Part shown: piece by piece, positions 24,337-32,455 of the stretch | How positions within the stretch are numbered: position 1 is the first letter of the stretch | How the letters are laid out: every line of letters begins with the position of its first letter | Assembly: GCA_003559735.1 (NCBI GenBank) | Contig: PWKN01000214.1 | Span: 1 to 45,014, forward strand | Reading direction: 5' to 3' | DNA: 45,014 nt | DNA from: Bacteroidales bacterium | Lineage (GTDB): Bacteria > Bacteroidota > Bacteroidia > Bacteroidales > UBA7960 | Notes under the pieces: generated by a model | The model's database searches: none | Told to the model about the DNA's origin: nothing | What the model saw: only the letters and a program-made list of their open reading frames with translations | Position numbers and translations under genes: made by a program

Positions 24337-25404
24337 TTACCTGCGCATGATCCATGCATTTTCCCTTAAGTCGGCCGGCAGTTGTGCTTTTTGCCGTTGT
24401 GCGGCCGACAGGGTTTCATAATGGCCATAACATACCCTGTGGTAGTTGGCTGGTGTTTCCATAAATACCTGCGCGTTATGGATGCCCTGCCTTCGAAGTC
24501 TTTGGGCTTGTTGTTCGGCCTTCAACGGGTTGCGATAGCTTCCCACCACAAGGTAATACTCCCTCCTGACAGGTTCTGCAGGGGTTACAACCGGCTCCTC
24601 AACGATTTCAGGCGGCTTTATATCCGCGAGTGGTTCAACCATTACTTCAATCGGACGGGGCGTCTCCCGTTGTGCGATATAATGGTTGTATGCAAAAAAC
24701 AATACAAGGAGCAACAGCAATGGACCAAGGATATAGGCCAGCCATCTGAAGGCTGAAGGCGAATCGTTTGTTGTGTCTTGTTGTTTCATCGGTTCAGGGG
24801 TATGGGTTTGTATGTCTCTGGGTTTCGCTTTGACTTCTGTTTTGCTCACAGACTGACCTTGTGTCTGCTGGTAAGTCTGACCGGTTTCCTGCCTGGTGGC
24901 ATATGCCCTTACCGGGGAGGCCTCTTTTTTTTCAGGTTCCGGTTTCGTTACCGGCTGTATCTGCTCCTTCACCGGCCGTACCTGCTCCCTTTCAGACTGC
25001 GCAGATACTTCGGGTACATTGGTGGCCTCATCCAGGTAGTTAACACTCTGGTCGGGTTCAAATTCAGTATTCCCTTTTTCATCCAGTTTAAACCGGCCAA
25101 TGCGTTCAATCTCTATCCGTTTTCCTTCCTGTAACGATTGTTTAATGTCTCTCACCATGCCGTCAAGAAATTCGTTGACCTCCTCTATGGTTGTCCCCTC
25201 TTTTTCGGCCATGTAAGCAGGCAGCGGGGTATCACCATCTTTTGGTCCCGGACTGTAATCAGCGATCTTGGCGGGTGCTTCCACGATCTTTTTTTCAGGA
25301 ATGAATTTTGCCGGAACATAACGGGTCGTAAACAGGCCAAAACCAGGCAAAATTACGCTGTCATGTTGGTAGAGTAGTTCACTGATGTATTTTCCTGCTT
25401 TCAT
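24337..25404 (-). CDS. HU-fold and SPOR-domain membrane protein
   Basis: The start at 25404 is preferred over an upstream ATG (25461), because the chain then opens directly with the Bacteroidota HU-CCDC81-type domain (K-Y-I-S-E-L-L-Y, then L-P-G-F-G). The 355-residue protein has two such small domains (about 1-120), a low-complexity P/E/Q/K linker (120-215), one membrane helix (about 218-237) and a C-terminal SPOR domain (about 280-350, from Y-Y-L-V-V-G-S-Y). SPOR domains bind peptidoglycan stripped of stem peptides at the septum. The predicted topology puts the HU part in the cytoplasm and SPOR in the periplasm, suggesting a septal link between nucleoid or cytoplasm and wall. Confidence 0.85.
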   Translation of the reverse strand: MKAGKYISELLYQHDSVILPGFGLFTTRYVPAKFIPEKKIVEAPAKIADYSPGPKDGDTPLPAYMAEKEGTTIEEVNEFLDGMVRDIKQSLQEGKRIEIERIGRFKLDEKGNTEFEPDQSVNYLDEATNVPEVSAQSEREQVRPVKEQIQPVTKPEPEKKEASPVRAYATRQETGQTYQQTQGQSVSKTEVKAKPRDIQTHTPEPMKQQDTTNDSPSAFRWLAYILGPLLLLLVLFFAYNHYIAQRETPRPIEVMVEPLADIKPPEIVEEPVVTPAEPVRREYYLVVGSYRNPLKAEQQAQRLRRQGIHNAQVFMETPANYHRVCYGHYETLSAAQRQKAQLPADLRENAWIMRR

Positions 25405-25523
25405 AATGTATGCAATATAGTGTTTTTTTTTAAAAGAAGAGCAGTTTGCGGCAATCAGCACACTAAATTACAAAAAAACAGGGTAAACCTGGGTTTTTGA
25501 TGGTGAATTCAATGCTGGTCCAC

Positions 25524-26267
25524 TCATTGCATCCCTTTTGCATCTTCGGGTGTATCAACCGATTTGCTGTCCGTATATGTTTCTTTTACGAAAATTTCGA
25601 AATCATGTTGCATCCATCGCAATTGTTCCAGTTTTTCAGTGGCTTCAAGGCTGCCAGCCGGCAATGATACAATTTTCTCCAGGGTGTCTGCCCGGTATCC
25701 GTACAATCCAATGTGTTTGTAATGGCGGCTCGTTCCGGCTGCTCCTTGTCCATCACCTGGCTTGCCGGCCCAGGGTATGGGAGACCTGCTGAAATACAAT
25801 GCCTTCCCGGTAACTGTAAAAACGAGCTTTACAATATTGGGATTATGGATGTCCTGTTCTCTTTCAATGATCCTTGCCAGTGTTACAATACCCTTCCCCC
25901 CCTCTTTTAGTCCGCCAATGACCTGCTCAATCTGCGAAGGATCAATGAATGGCTCATCTCCCTGTATGTTGATCACTCCATCACTTTCTGAATAGGCATT
26001 GCGGGTGTTCATGATCTGGAAAGCCTCCAGGCACCTGCTGGTGCCGCTTGTGTGCCGGCTGTCTGTCATCAGCGCTTTTCCGAAGGTCTGCACATGGTCA
26101 AAGATCCGCTGGTCGTCGGTAGCTACAACAACATCATCCAGCAGCCGGCATTTGCACGATTGTTCATACACGCGCTGTATCATGGTTTTGCCACGGATCA
26201 TCGCCAGAGGTTTGCCCGGATACCTGGAGGAGCCATACCTTGCCGGAATAATACCTATGAATTGCAT
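25524..26267 (-). CDS. kdsB: 3-deoxy-manno-octulosonate cytidylyltransferase (CMP-KDO synthetase)
   Basis: KdsB activates KDO with CTP for the inner core of lipopolysaccharide. The 247-residue enzyme shows the nucleotidyltransferase start I-P-A-R-Y-G-S-S-R-Y-P-G-K-P-L (about 7-21), D-D-V-V-V-A-T-D, N-I-Q-G-D-E-P-F and Y-F-S-R-S-P-I-P. It indicates a KDO-containing outer membrane. It follows the kinase gene by 15 nt. Confidence 0.97.
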   Translation of the reverse strand: MQFIGIIPARYGSSRYPGKPLAMIRGKTMIQRVYEQSCKCRLLDDVVVATDDQRIFDHVQTFGKALMTDSRHTSGTSRCLEAFQIMNTRNAYSESDGVINIQGDEPFIDPSQIEQVIGGLKEGGKGIVTLARIIEREQDIHNPNIVKLVFTVTGKALYFSRSPIPWAGKPGDGQGAAGTSRHYKHIGLYGYRADTLEKIVSLPAGSLEATEKLEQLRWMQHDFEIFVKETYTDSKSVDTPEDAKGMQ

Positions 26268-26282
26268 ATACTATGTGTTTGA

Positions 26283-26897
26283 CTAAAACAGTCCGTGTAT
26301 TTCTGCGTCGATTTTTTGTATGACCTGTCCAAGATCCTCCTGGCGTTCACTGAATTTTATTTCATCTACATTGATGATCAGCAATTTTCCAAGGTCGTAG
26401 TGCTCAATCCATTCTTCATACCGTTCGTTCAGTTTATTCAGGTAATCGAGGCGGATGGAATGCTCATATTCCCTGCCCCTCTTCTGTATTTGCTGGACCA
26501 GGGTTGGGACGCTTGCCCTGAGATAGATCAGCAAATCAGGCGGGTCTATCAGTGAGCTCATCAGTTCAAACAAACTGGAATAGTTGTTGAAGTCCCTCGA
26601 CTCCATCAGGCCCATGGAGAAAAGGTTTGGTGCGAAAATGCGTGCATCTTCATAGATCGTCCGGTCCTGGATCACCTTTTTGTTCTTCTTCCGTATTTCC
26701 ACCACCTGCCTGAACCGGCTGTTAAGGAAATATATCTGAAGGTTGAAAGACCAGCGCTTCATGTCTTCATAAAAGTTGTTCAGGTAGGGGTTGGAGTCGA
26801 CATCCTCGTAATGGGCCTCCCACCCGTAATGCTTTGATAACAGTCTGGCAAGAGTGGTTTTCCCCGAGCCTATATTTCCGGCAATGGCAATGTGCAT
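26283..26897 (-). CDS. Deoxynucleoside kinase family protein
   Basis: From the ATG at 26897 the product is 205 residues and begins with the P-loop G-N-I-G-S-G-K-T-T (about 6-14), as homologues do; an upstream ATG (26999) would add 34 residues that overlap the GH3 gene. It also carries the dNK lid/DRS-type segment (Q-D-R-T-I-Y-E-D) and R-G-R-E-Y-E. These kinases phosphorylate deoxynucleosides for nucleotide salvage; the preferred base cannot be read from the sequence. It lies between the GH3 gene and kdsB. Confidence 0.88.
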   Translation of the reverse strand: MHIAIAGNIGSGKTTLARLLSKHYGWEAHYEDVDSNPYLNNFYEDMKRWSFNLQIYFLNSRFRQVVEIRKKNKKVIQDRTIYEDARIFAPNLFSMGLMESRDFNNYSSLFELMSSLIDPPDLLIYLRASVPTLVQQIQKRGREYEHSIRLDYLNKLNERYEEWIEHYDLGKLLIINVDEIKFSERQEDLGQVIQKIDAEIHGLF

Positions 26898-26940
26898 GTT
26901 GTTGTCAGTTGGTAAAAATGTGTGTATAAGGTGGTGCTTG

Positions 26941-28467
26941 TTACCCTGATGATTGTTTCTTGATAAATGACAGGATGTCATCGGCATATTTCCTGTCATT
27001 GTAGAGCCTTGGCACTTTATTTTGTCCGCCTATCCTTCCCCGGGATTTCATCCAGTTGAAGAAGGTCCCCTTCGGAACCCCTGTGATCTTTGGCTTTTTC
27101 AGCAACAGGTCGGCACTGCGCTTTGCTTCATAATCTGAATTCAGAACCTTCATCTGCTGGTCCAACTCCCCGGCAAACCGCTCAATGTCGTCCGGTTCTT
27201 TTTCAAATTCTATGATATACTGATGTGCCGCCGACTGTTTGTCGTCCAGGTAAATGGGCGCAGCCGTATATTCACAGATGACGGCACCAGTCAGATTGCT
27301 GGCTGCCTGTAAGGCATTATCGGTATTGTCAACGATTACCTCTTCACCAAATGCATTGATGAAGTTCCTGGTCCGGCCCGATATTTTGATGCGGTATGGC
27401 CTAAGGCTTGTAAAGCGGACGGTATCACCGATCAGGTACCTCCATAATCCGGTGTTTGTGCTGATCACCATCGCATAGTTGACACCTGTTTGAACATCTG
27501 CAAGGGGTATCGCATGGTCTCCCTTTTGATTGTACTGATCCATCGGAATAAACTCGTAAAAGATACCGTAGTCGAGCATCAGCAGCATCTCATTTGCTTC
27601 AGGCTGGTCCTGTATGCCAAAAAATCCCTCTGAGGCGTTGTATGTTTCCAGGTAATGCATGCCCTGTCCAGGAATGATCTTTTCAAACTGGCTCCTGTAA
27701 GGAGCGAAGCTGACACCGCCGTGAATGAGCAATTCCAGGTTTGGCCACACTTCAAGGATGTTGTTTCGTCCGGTTATTTCCAATATCCGTTTCAGCAACA
27801 CCAGATTCCACGACGGCACCCCGCTTATGCTGGTTACATTCTGATTGTAGGTGGCATGTGCCACCTTGTCAAGCTTCTCTTCCCAATTGTCGAGCAGGGC
27901 GAGTGAGCGCTCAGGCGTGCGGAAGAACTCTCCATAGAACGGAGCATTTTGCAGCAAAACCGCCGACAGGTCACCAAAGAAAGCCCTGTTGTTGAACTCA
28001 CTGACCTTGTGACTTCCACCCATGATCAGTCCCTTGCCGTCAAATACTTTTGAGTGCGGATTGTTGCTGCAGTATATGGACATAACGTCTTTGCCTGCTT
28101 TGTAATGGCAATCTGACAATGCTTCCCTGCTTACGGGGATGAACTTGCTCCGGTCGCCGGTAGTGCCCGACGATTTGGCAAACCATTGGATTTCACCGGG
28201 CCACAAGAGTTTTTGCTCACCCCTCAATAAACGGTTAATGTAAGGTTTTATATCATCATAATCCTGCAAGGGAACGCGGTCGCGATATGCATCGTAGCAA
28301 TCAATCCCGGCATAATCGTGCTTTAGTCCCCATTCGGTATCGCACGCGGTCCTTACAAGGTCCCTCAGGGTCTTCTCCTGGACCTCAACAGGCCTTGTTT
28401 TAAACCTGTTTATCTGGGAAATACGCTTTTTTAAAAACCAGGAAATTACACTGTTTATAAAAGACAT
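26941..28467 (-). CDS. GH3-family acyl-acid amido synthetase-like protein
   Basis: The 508-residue protein matches the GH3 branch of the adenylating (ANL) superfamily: F-A-K-S-S-G-T-T-G-D-R-S near residue 105, a Y-N-A-S-E-G-F-F-G segment in the middle, L-Y-R/W-R-Y-L-I-G-D-T-V-R-F near residue 345 and a C-terminal V-P-R-L domain. Plant GH3 enzymes conjugate jasmonate or auxin to amino acids. Bacterial homologues are widespread in Bacteroidota, but their substrates are not established. The sequence supports adenylation of an acid and amide formation, nothing more specific. It heads the minus-strand run towards trmB. Confidence 0.88.
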   Translation of the reverse strand: MSFINSVISWFLKKRISQINRFKTRPVEVQEKTLRDLVRTACDTEWGLKHDYAGIDCYDAYRDRVPLQDYDDIKPYINRLLRGEQKLLWPGEIQWFAKSSGTTGDRSKFIPVSREALSDCHYKAGKDVMSIYCSNNPHSKVFDGKGLIMGGSHKVSEFNNRAFFGDLSAVLLQNAPFYGEFFRTPERSLALLDNWEEKLDKVAHATYNQNVTSISGVPSWNLVLLKRILEITGRNNILEVWPNLELLIHGGVSFAPYRSQFEKIIPGQGMHYLETYNASEGFFGIQDQPEANEMLLMLDYGIFYEFIPMDQYNQKGDHAIPLADVQTGVNYAMVISTNTGLWRYLIGDTVRFTSLRPYRIKISGRTRNFINAFGEEVIVDNTDNALQAASNLTGAVICEYTAAPIYLDDKQSAAHQYIIEFEKEPDDIERFAGELDQQMKVLNSDYEAKRSADLLLKKPKITGVPKGTFFNWMKSRGRIGGQNKVPRLYNDRKYADDILSFIKKQSSG

Positions 28468-28495
28468 TGTATCGTATTTTCGACGGTTAACGCCA

Positions 28496-28503
28496 CAAAA
28501 GTA
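28496..28503 (-). promoter_or_regulatory. -7-like element for the GH3 gene
   Basis: TACTTTTG on the minus strand matches TAnnTTTG and lies 29 nt before the ATG at 28467. A TTG occurs only 13 nt further upstream, which is too close for a standard -33 element. Confidence 0.35.
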
Positions 28504-28609
28504 ATGATTATGGGCACAAGTTTTTTGAGTTTTTTTCGTTTTCAGGCAGCCTTTGGTGTCTGCAACAACATAAAACCCGTCATTATATGAACATGTGGGA
28601 CAAATGTTT

Positions 28610-28617
28610 TATTTTTG
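28610..28617 (+). promoter_or_regulatory. -7-like element for the histidine kinase gene
   Basis: TATTTTTG matches TAnnTTTG. It overlaps the TTG at 28615 that could otherwise be read as a start codon, which supports the downstream GTG at 28657 as the real start. No good -33 element is visible. Confidence 0.4.
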
Positions 28618-28643
28618 AAAAAGAATTATTCCTCATTGAAAAT

Positions 28644-28651
28644 AAAGGAGG
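28644..28651 (+). promoter_or_regulatory. Strong Shine-Dalgarno sequence deciding the histidine kinase start
   Basis: AAAGGAGG is a perfect complement to the core of the 16S 3' end and stands 5 nt before the in-frame GTG at 28657. Such sites are rare at starts in this window, so it is both good evidence for the GTG and a possible sign of special translational control. Confidence 0.7.
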
Positions 28652-28656
28652 CTTTT

Positions 28657-30213
28657 GTGGGGCTTTTGAAAAATATTGCCGGATTTGAGATTTATTCCCG
28701 TAAGCAGCGCTGGAAGCTGTACCTTTTGGGCTTTGCAGCCCTCATTGTCCTGGCATCACTCTATTATACCGACATCATGGTCCGCAAGATAGCCCATGAT
28801 GAAAGGCAGCGCGTGGAACTCTGGGCCGATGCCATCAGGAAACGCGAAACCTTGCTGCTTGACAGTGAACGTTTGTTTGCCGTGATCAGGCACGAAGAGG
28901 AAAAAAGGGTGGAGCTGCTCACAGATGTGTATGCCCGGCTGCAACACGAGCAGGACCAGGATGCGTTGACTTTTTATATCAATATTCTGCAGAGCAATAC
29001 CACCATTCCGCTTGCCCTTACCGATGAAGAGGGAGAAGTGATCAACCTGGTAAACCTCGACGGCCGGTTTGCCGGATATGGTGAGTTTACAGGCGAACTG
29101 GCAGCATATTTCAGCCGGTACCCCCCGTTGAGGTTCAAAATGAACGGTGGGTACCGCTACATATATTATCAGGACTCAAAGGTGTTTACCGAATTGCGGG
29201 AGGTAATGGACGACCTGATCGACAGCTTTATTTCCGATATTGTGATCAACTCGGCCAATGTGCCGGTCATTGTTGTCGACAGCGAAGAATCTGAACTGAT
29301 CGCCCATGGCAATGTCCACGGTGTTGACTTTGATGATCCGGAAGAGGTCAGCGAGCTTATTCAGTCGATGGCAGGCAAGCAAAGGTACCTGTCTGTCAAC
29401 CTGCCTACCTACGGACAGTGTTATGTCTATTACACCAATTCGTTTTTACTGACACAGCTCAGGTATTACCCGGTTGCGCAGTTCCTGGCCATCGGCATTT
29501 TCCTGTTTGTCTCCTATATGCTGTTCAGCATTGCACGCAAATCGGAACAGAACCAGGTATGGGTAGGCATGTCGAAAGAAACGGCACACCAGCTGGGGAC
29601 ACCCCTGTCATCGTTGATGGCATGGATGGAGATCCTCAAAATGAAAGGGGTCGATGATGACACCATCAGGGAAATGTCTAAAGATGTGAAAAGGCTGGAG
29701 AACATCACAGAGCGTTTCTCAAAAATCGGTGCTTCACCACAACTGGTGCCTCTTGACATCAACCAATCGGTGCGTGAGATTACGGAATACATGAAAAACC
29801 GGACATCAAGGAAGATATCGATAAAGCTTGCTGCGCCTCAAAAAGAGGCGATCGTGCCACACAATCCAAGTCTCTTTGGATGGGTGATTGAAAACATCAT
29901 AAAAAATGCCATCGATGCCATGCAGGGCACCGGAAACATCTATATCTCTGTTCAGGACCATGAAAACCAGGTGATGATCGATATTTCTGATGATGGGAAA
30001 GGGATCCCACCGTCACTGAGGAAAACAATCTTTAATCCGGGTTATACAAGCAAAAAAAGCGGATGGGGACTGGGACTTTCACTCAGCAAGCGAATCATCG
30101 AAAATTATCATGGGGGCAAGCTCTTTGTAAAAGATTCGGCCATCAACAGCGGTACGACATTTCGCATCATACTGCTGAAGGAAACGGACCAGCGCCGGGG
30201 CCGCGGCAAATAG
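28657..30213 (+). CDS. Membrane-bound sensor histidine kinase (orphan)
   Basis: From the GTG at 28657 the product is 518 residues. It has a membrane helix near the N-terminus (about 18-38), a periplasmic or extracytoplasmic sensor region of about 230 residues, and a second helix (about 275-295). The kinase core carries the phospho-acceptor box K-E-T-A-H-Q-L-G-T-P-L and HATPase boxes N (E-N-I-I-K-N-A-I-D-A), G1 (D-D-G-K-G-I) and G2 (G-L-G-L-S-L). There is no response regulator beside it. The alternative TTG start at 28615 lies inside a -7 element and is less likely. The following genes encode envelope proteins and may or may not be its targets. Confidence 0.9.
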   Translation: MGLLKNIAGFEIYSRKQRWKLYLLGFAALIVLASLYYTDIMVRKIAHDERQRVELWADAIRKRETLLLDSERLFAVIRHEEEKRVELLTDVYARLQHEQDQDALTFYINILQSNTTIPLALTDEEGEVINLVNLDGRFAGYGEFTGELAAYFSRYPPLRFKMNGGYRYIYYQDSKVFTELREVMDDLIDSFISDIVINSANVPVIVVDSEESELIAHGNVHGVDFDDPEEVSELIQSMAGKQRYLSVNLPTYGQCYVYYTNSFLLTQLRYYPVAQFLAIGIFLFVSYMLFSIARKSEQNQVWVGMSKETAHQLGTPLSSLMAWMEILKMKGVDDDTIREMSKDVKRLENITERFSKIGASPQLVPLDINQSVREITEYMKNRTSRKISIKLAAPQKEAIVPHNPSLFGWVIENIIKNAIDAMQGTGNIYISVQDHENQVMIDISDDGKGIPPSLRKTIFNPGYTSKKSGWGLGLSLSKRIIENYHGGKLFVKDSAINSGTTFRIILLKETDQRRGRGK

Positions 30214-30373
30214 CACAGCCACGACCGCCTGGTTGCTCACCCCGGGCGTATGTCTTGGTGAAGAGCGGACAGTTCAAACAGGAAAAAGGAACGGTCAATC
30301 CCGGCAAGATAACCTGTTCCTGGTATTTAACGGGGTAAATCATAATAATAGCCAATAGAAATAGCATACAGAC

Positions 30374-31078
30374 ATGAACAGATCCATTGTTGGTTTAGTC
30401 GTTATCGTTATTGTTCTTACGGGCTTTAAACGTTCAGGGGTTGACAGGATCATGCTTCGCATGGAAAGTCAGAGTCTGCAGGAAGGGAAAGCCACCACCA
30501 TCAGGGCAGACCTTTTTTATGAGGCACTTGATGGAAAACTGACCACAATATTTAAAGATCCCCTCAACCATATCATGGTAAGTAACCAGCATGGGGAGCT
30601 TACGGTGTATAACCCCGGGGAGAATACGGTATTTCGCAGGCAAAGCCTCGAATACAGTTCAGAGAACAACCTGATGTTCTATTTTCTGCACAACAAGATC
30701 CAGGATCTTGGTTTGCGGGAGATGGGCTTCACGCTGACACGCACCAGCTTTGACGACAACCTCATGGTCACCCGGTGGATACCGCCGGCATCACTGGCCC
30801 GGCTGTTTTCGCACATTGAACTGGTACACGACGACTATATGCCCATATATGCTGGCTACTATAACGCACAGCAGCAATTGATCAAAAAAGTGTTCTATTC
30901 CGATTATGAAGTATTCCCGCAAATTATCCTGCCATTGACCATTACCGAGTTCAATTACCTGCCAGACGGAGATTCGATCATCAACAGGGTCAGGTTCTCT
31001 GACGTCAGAATAAACAGGCGGGCAGAAAGTGAGTGGTTTGATTTTGAAATTCCCGATGATGCAACCATTATTGATTAG
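30374..31078 (+). CDS. Secreted LolA-like protein (tentative)
   Basis: The 234-residue protein has an N-terminal signal (hydrophobic 5-17) and a beta-rich body. The strand pattern, the M-V-S-N-Q-H-G-E-L-T-V-Y-N segment and the C-terminal W-F-D-F-E-I-P-D-D-A-T-I resemble LolA/LolB-fold lipoprotein carriers (compare F-x-F-x-x-P-x-G-x-x-V). It is only a family-level resemblance; I would not claim lipoprotein transport. It lies 7 nt upstream of the YidD gene and probably forms an operon with it. Confidence 0.6.
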   Translation: MNRSIVGLVVIVIVLTGFKRSGVDRIMLRMESQSLQEGKATTIRADLFYEALDGKLTTIFKDPLNHIMVSNQHGELTVYNPGENTVFRRQSLEYSSENNLMFYFLHNKIQDLGLREMGFTLTRTSFDDNLMVTRWIPPASLARLFSHIELVHDDYMPIYAGYYNAQQQLIKKVFYSDYEVFPQIILPLTITEFNYLPDGDSIINRVRFSDVRINRRAESEWFDFEIPDDATIID

Positions 31079-31085
31079 CACCGGT

Positions 31086-31562
31086 ATGAAGGCACTGTTT
31101 GTTTTTGCCTTTTTGTTGTTTTGCATGGCACCGCTCGAAGTCTTATCTGTGGGTGGTGGCCGGCTGCCGGACAGTGATGTTCGTTTGCTGGAAGCACACA
31201 TCCGGCAGGAGAAGGAAAAACCGTTGACACGTCCCGTTATTTTGATGCAGGATGGCAACGGGATACGCAAATACAATCCGGTTGCGGTAACCCTCGGTGG
31301 ACTAATGGCTGTTTACCAGCGGTTCATTTCTCCCCAGCTGCCGTCAGAATGTCTGTACCACCCCTCATGTTCTGCCTTTAGCATCAACCTGATCAGGGAA
31401 TACGGACTGATAAAAGGGGTTGCCGCCACCTCCGACCGGCTTATGCGTTGCAACCGCGTGGCTGCCATTGATGTGCACCCGATGCATATTCGGGAAGACT
31501 CCGGTAAAGCTGTTGAGGGGGTTGGGATATACAGGAAAAACGGATCAAAAGTACCTGAATGA
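31086..31562 (+). CDS. YidD-domain protein with an N-terminal signal sequence
   Basis: From the ATG at 31086 the protein is 158 residues. Residues about 77-125 carry the YidD signature: Y-Q-R-F-I-S-P, then C-L-Y-H-P-S-C-S, a G-x-x-K-G pattern and R-L-M-R-C-N. Ordinary YidD is a 70-90 residue inner-membrane-associated protein that helps YidC insertion and lies near rnpA and yidC. This one differs: it starts with a signal peptide or membrane anchor (about 2-20), has a charged 50-residue spacer and sits in an operon of envelope genes. It may therefore act on the periplasmic side. It overlaps the next gene by 4 nt (ATGA). Confidence 0.85.
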   Translation: MKALFVFAFLLFCMAPLEVLSVGGGRLPDSDVRLLEAHIRQEKEKPLTRPVILMQDGNGIRKYNPVAVTLGGLMAVYQRFISPQLPSECLYHPSCSAFSINLIREYGLIKGVAATSDRLMRCNRVAAIDVHPMHIREDSGKAVEGVGIYRKNGSKVPE

Positions 31563-32455
31563 ACATGAAGGGGAATGTGCTCTTATTCATCGTGGCCGTG
31601 GCAATGGTGCCCCTGACGGGGTTTGCCGGCGGACATGCGGGTGACCGTGATGAAGGTCCGTCGGTGCGGGAGGATATCGACTTTGTTCTTCACCTGATGG
31701 CTCGAGGTGATCTGGACGAGGGACTGTTTGTGCTGGAAGGGATGCATCCCGCGGATGCACACTGGAGCGACTCCCTCAGTTATCTGACAGGCTGGATCCT
31801 CTACAGGCAACAGCGGCTGGAAGCATCTGCCCGTCATCTGCTGCAGGTCAACCGTGACAGTCCGCTGTTTCAAAAATCGCACTTTTTCGCCGCTTATAAC
31901 CTGGCACACTCGGGCAACCAGTCAGCAGCACGTTCGGTGCTGAACGGCATCGGGCCGGAAGGCGGCTCTATGCCGGCTGCCTTGCAGCAGCTGCAGCTTG
32001 GCGGACTCGCACTGCTGGAGCGTGATTTTGACAGTTATCAACGCAAAGCAGTTGTTTATAGCGGACAATACCACGTGATGGCGAGGGAGGAACAGATGAT
32101 GGCAGCGCATTATGACCGGTTGCGGGGGCGTCCGGACCGGCACCCCTGGGCCGGGGGAGTGTTGTCGGCCGTGGTGCCGGGTCTGGGTAAGGTATACGCA
32201 GGCAAGACGGCCGAGGGCATCGCAGGGTTTCTCTATGTGGCTTCAATGGGATTGACGAGTTATGATTTTTACCGATCAGGAGGGTCGGGCAGCGTGCTGT
32301 TCATTGTGTCTGCATCGATCACAGGCATATTTTATGCAGGGAACATCCTGGGCAGCATCAGCGCGGTGAGGAGATCAAACAATGAATTTAACCATGAAAT
32401 GGACCAGCGTATTCTTTTTGACATGCATATCCCTTTGCGCAACGCTTTCAACTGA
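31559..32455 (+). CDS. Secreted/membrane TPR-like protein with C-terminal P-G-x-G-x-V-Y-A-G membrane segment (paralogue 1)
   Basis: The 298-residue protein has a signal peptide (about 4-23), a helical repeat region resembling tetratricopeptide repeats (about 35-190) and a C-terminal membrane part that opens with V-P-G-L-G-K-V-Y-A-G-K-T and contains two or three hydrophobic helices. The P-G-x-G-x-x-Y-x-G pattern recalls TM2 and DUF5683-type domains. The next gene encodes a protein of the same architecture. Function is unknown. The start overlaps the YidD stop, and Met3 is an alternative start. Confidence 0.75.
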   Translation: MNMKGNVLLFIVAVAMVPLTGFAGGHAGDRDEGPSVREDIDFVLHLMARGDLDEGLFVLEGMHPADAHWSDSLSYLTGWILYRQQRLEASARHLLQVNRDSPLFQKSHFFAAYNLAHSGNQSAARSVLNGIGPEGGSMPAALQQLQLGGLALLERDFDSYQRKAVVYSGQYHVMAREEQMMAAHYDRLRGRPDRHPWAGGVLSAVVPGLGKVYAGKTAEGIAGFLYVASMGLTSYDFYRSGGSGSVLFIVSASITGIFYAGNILGSISAVRRSNNEFNHEMDQRILFDMHIPLRNAFN

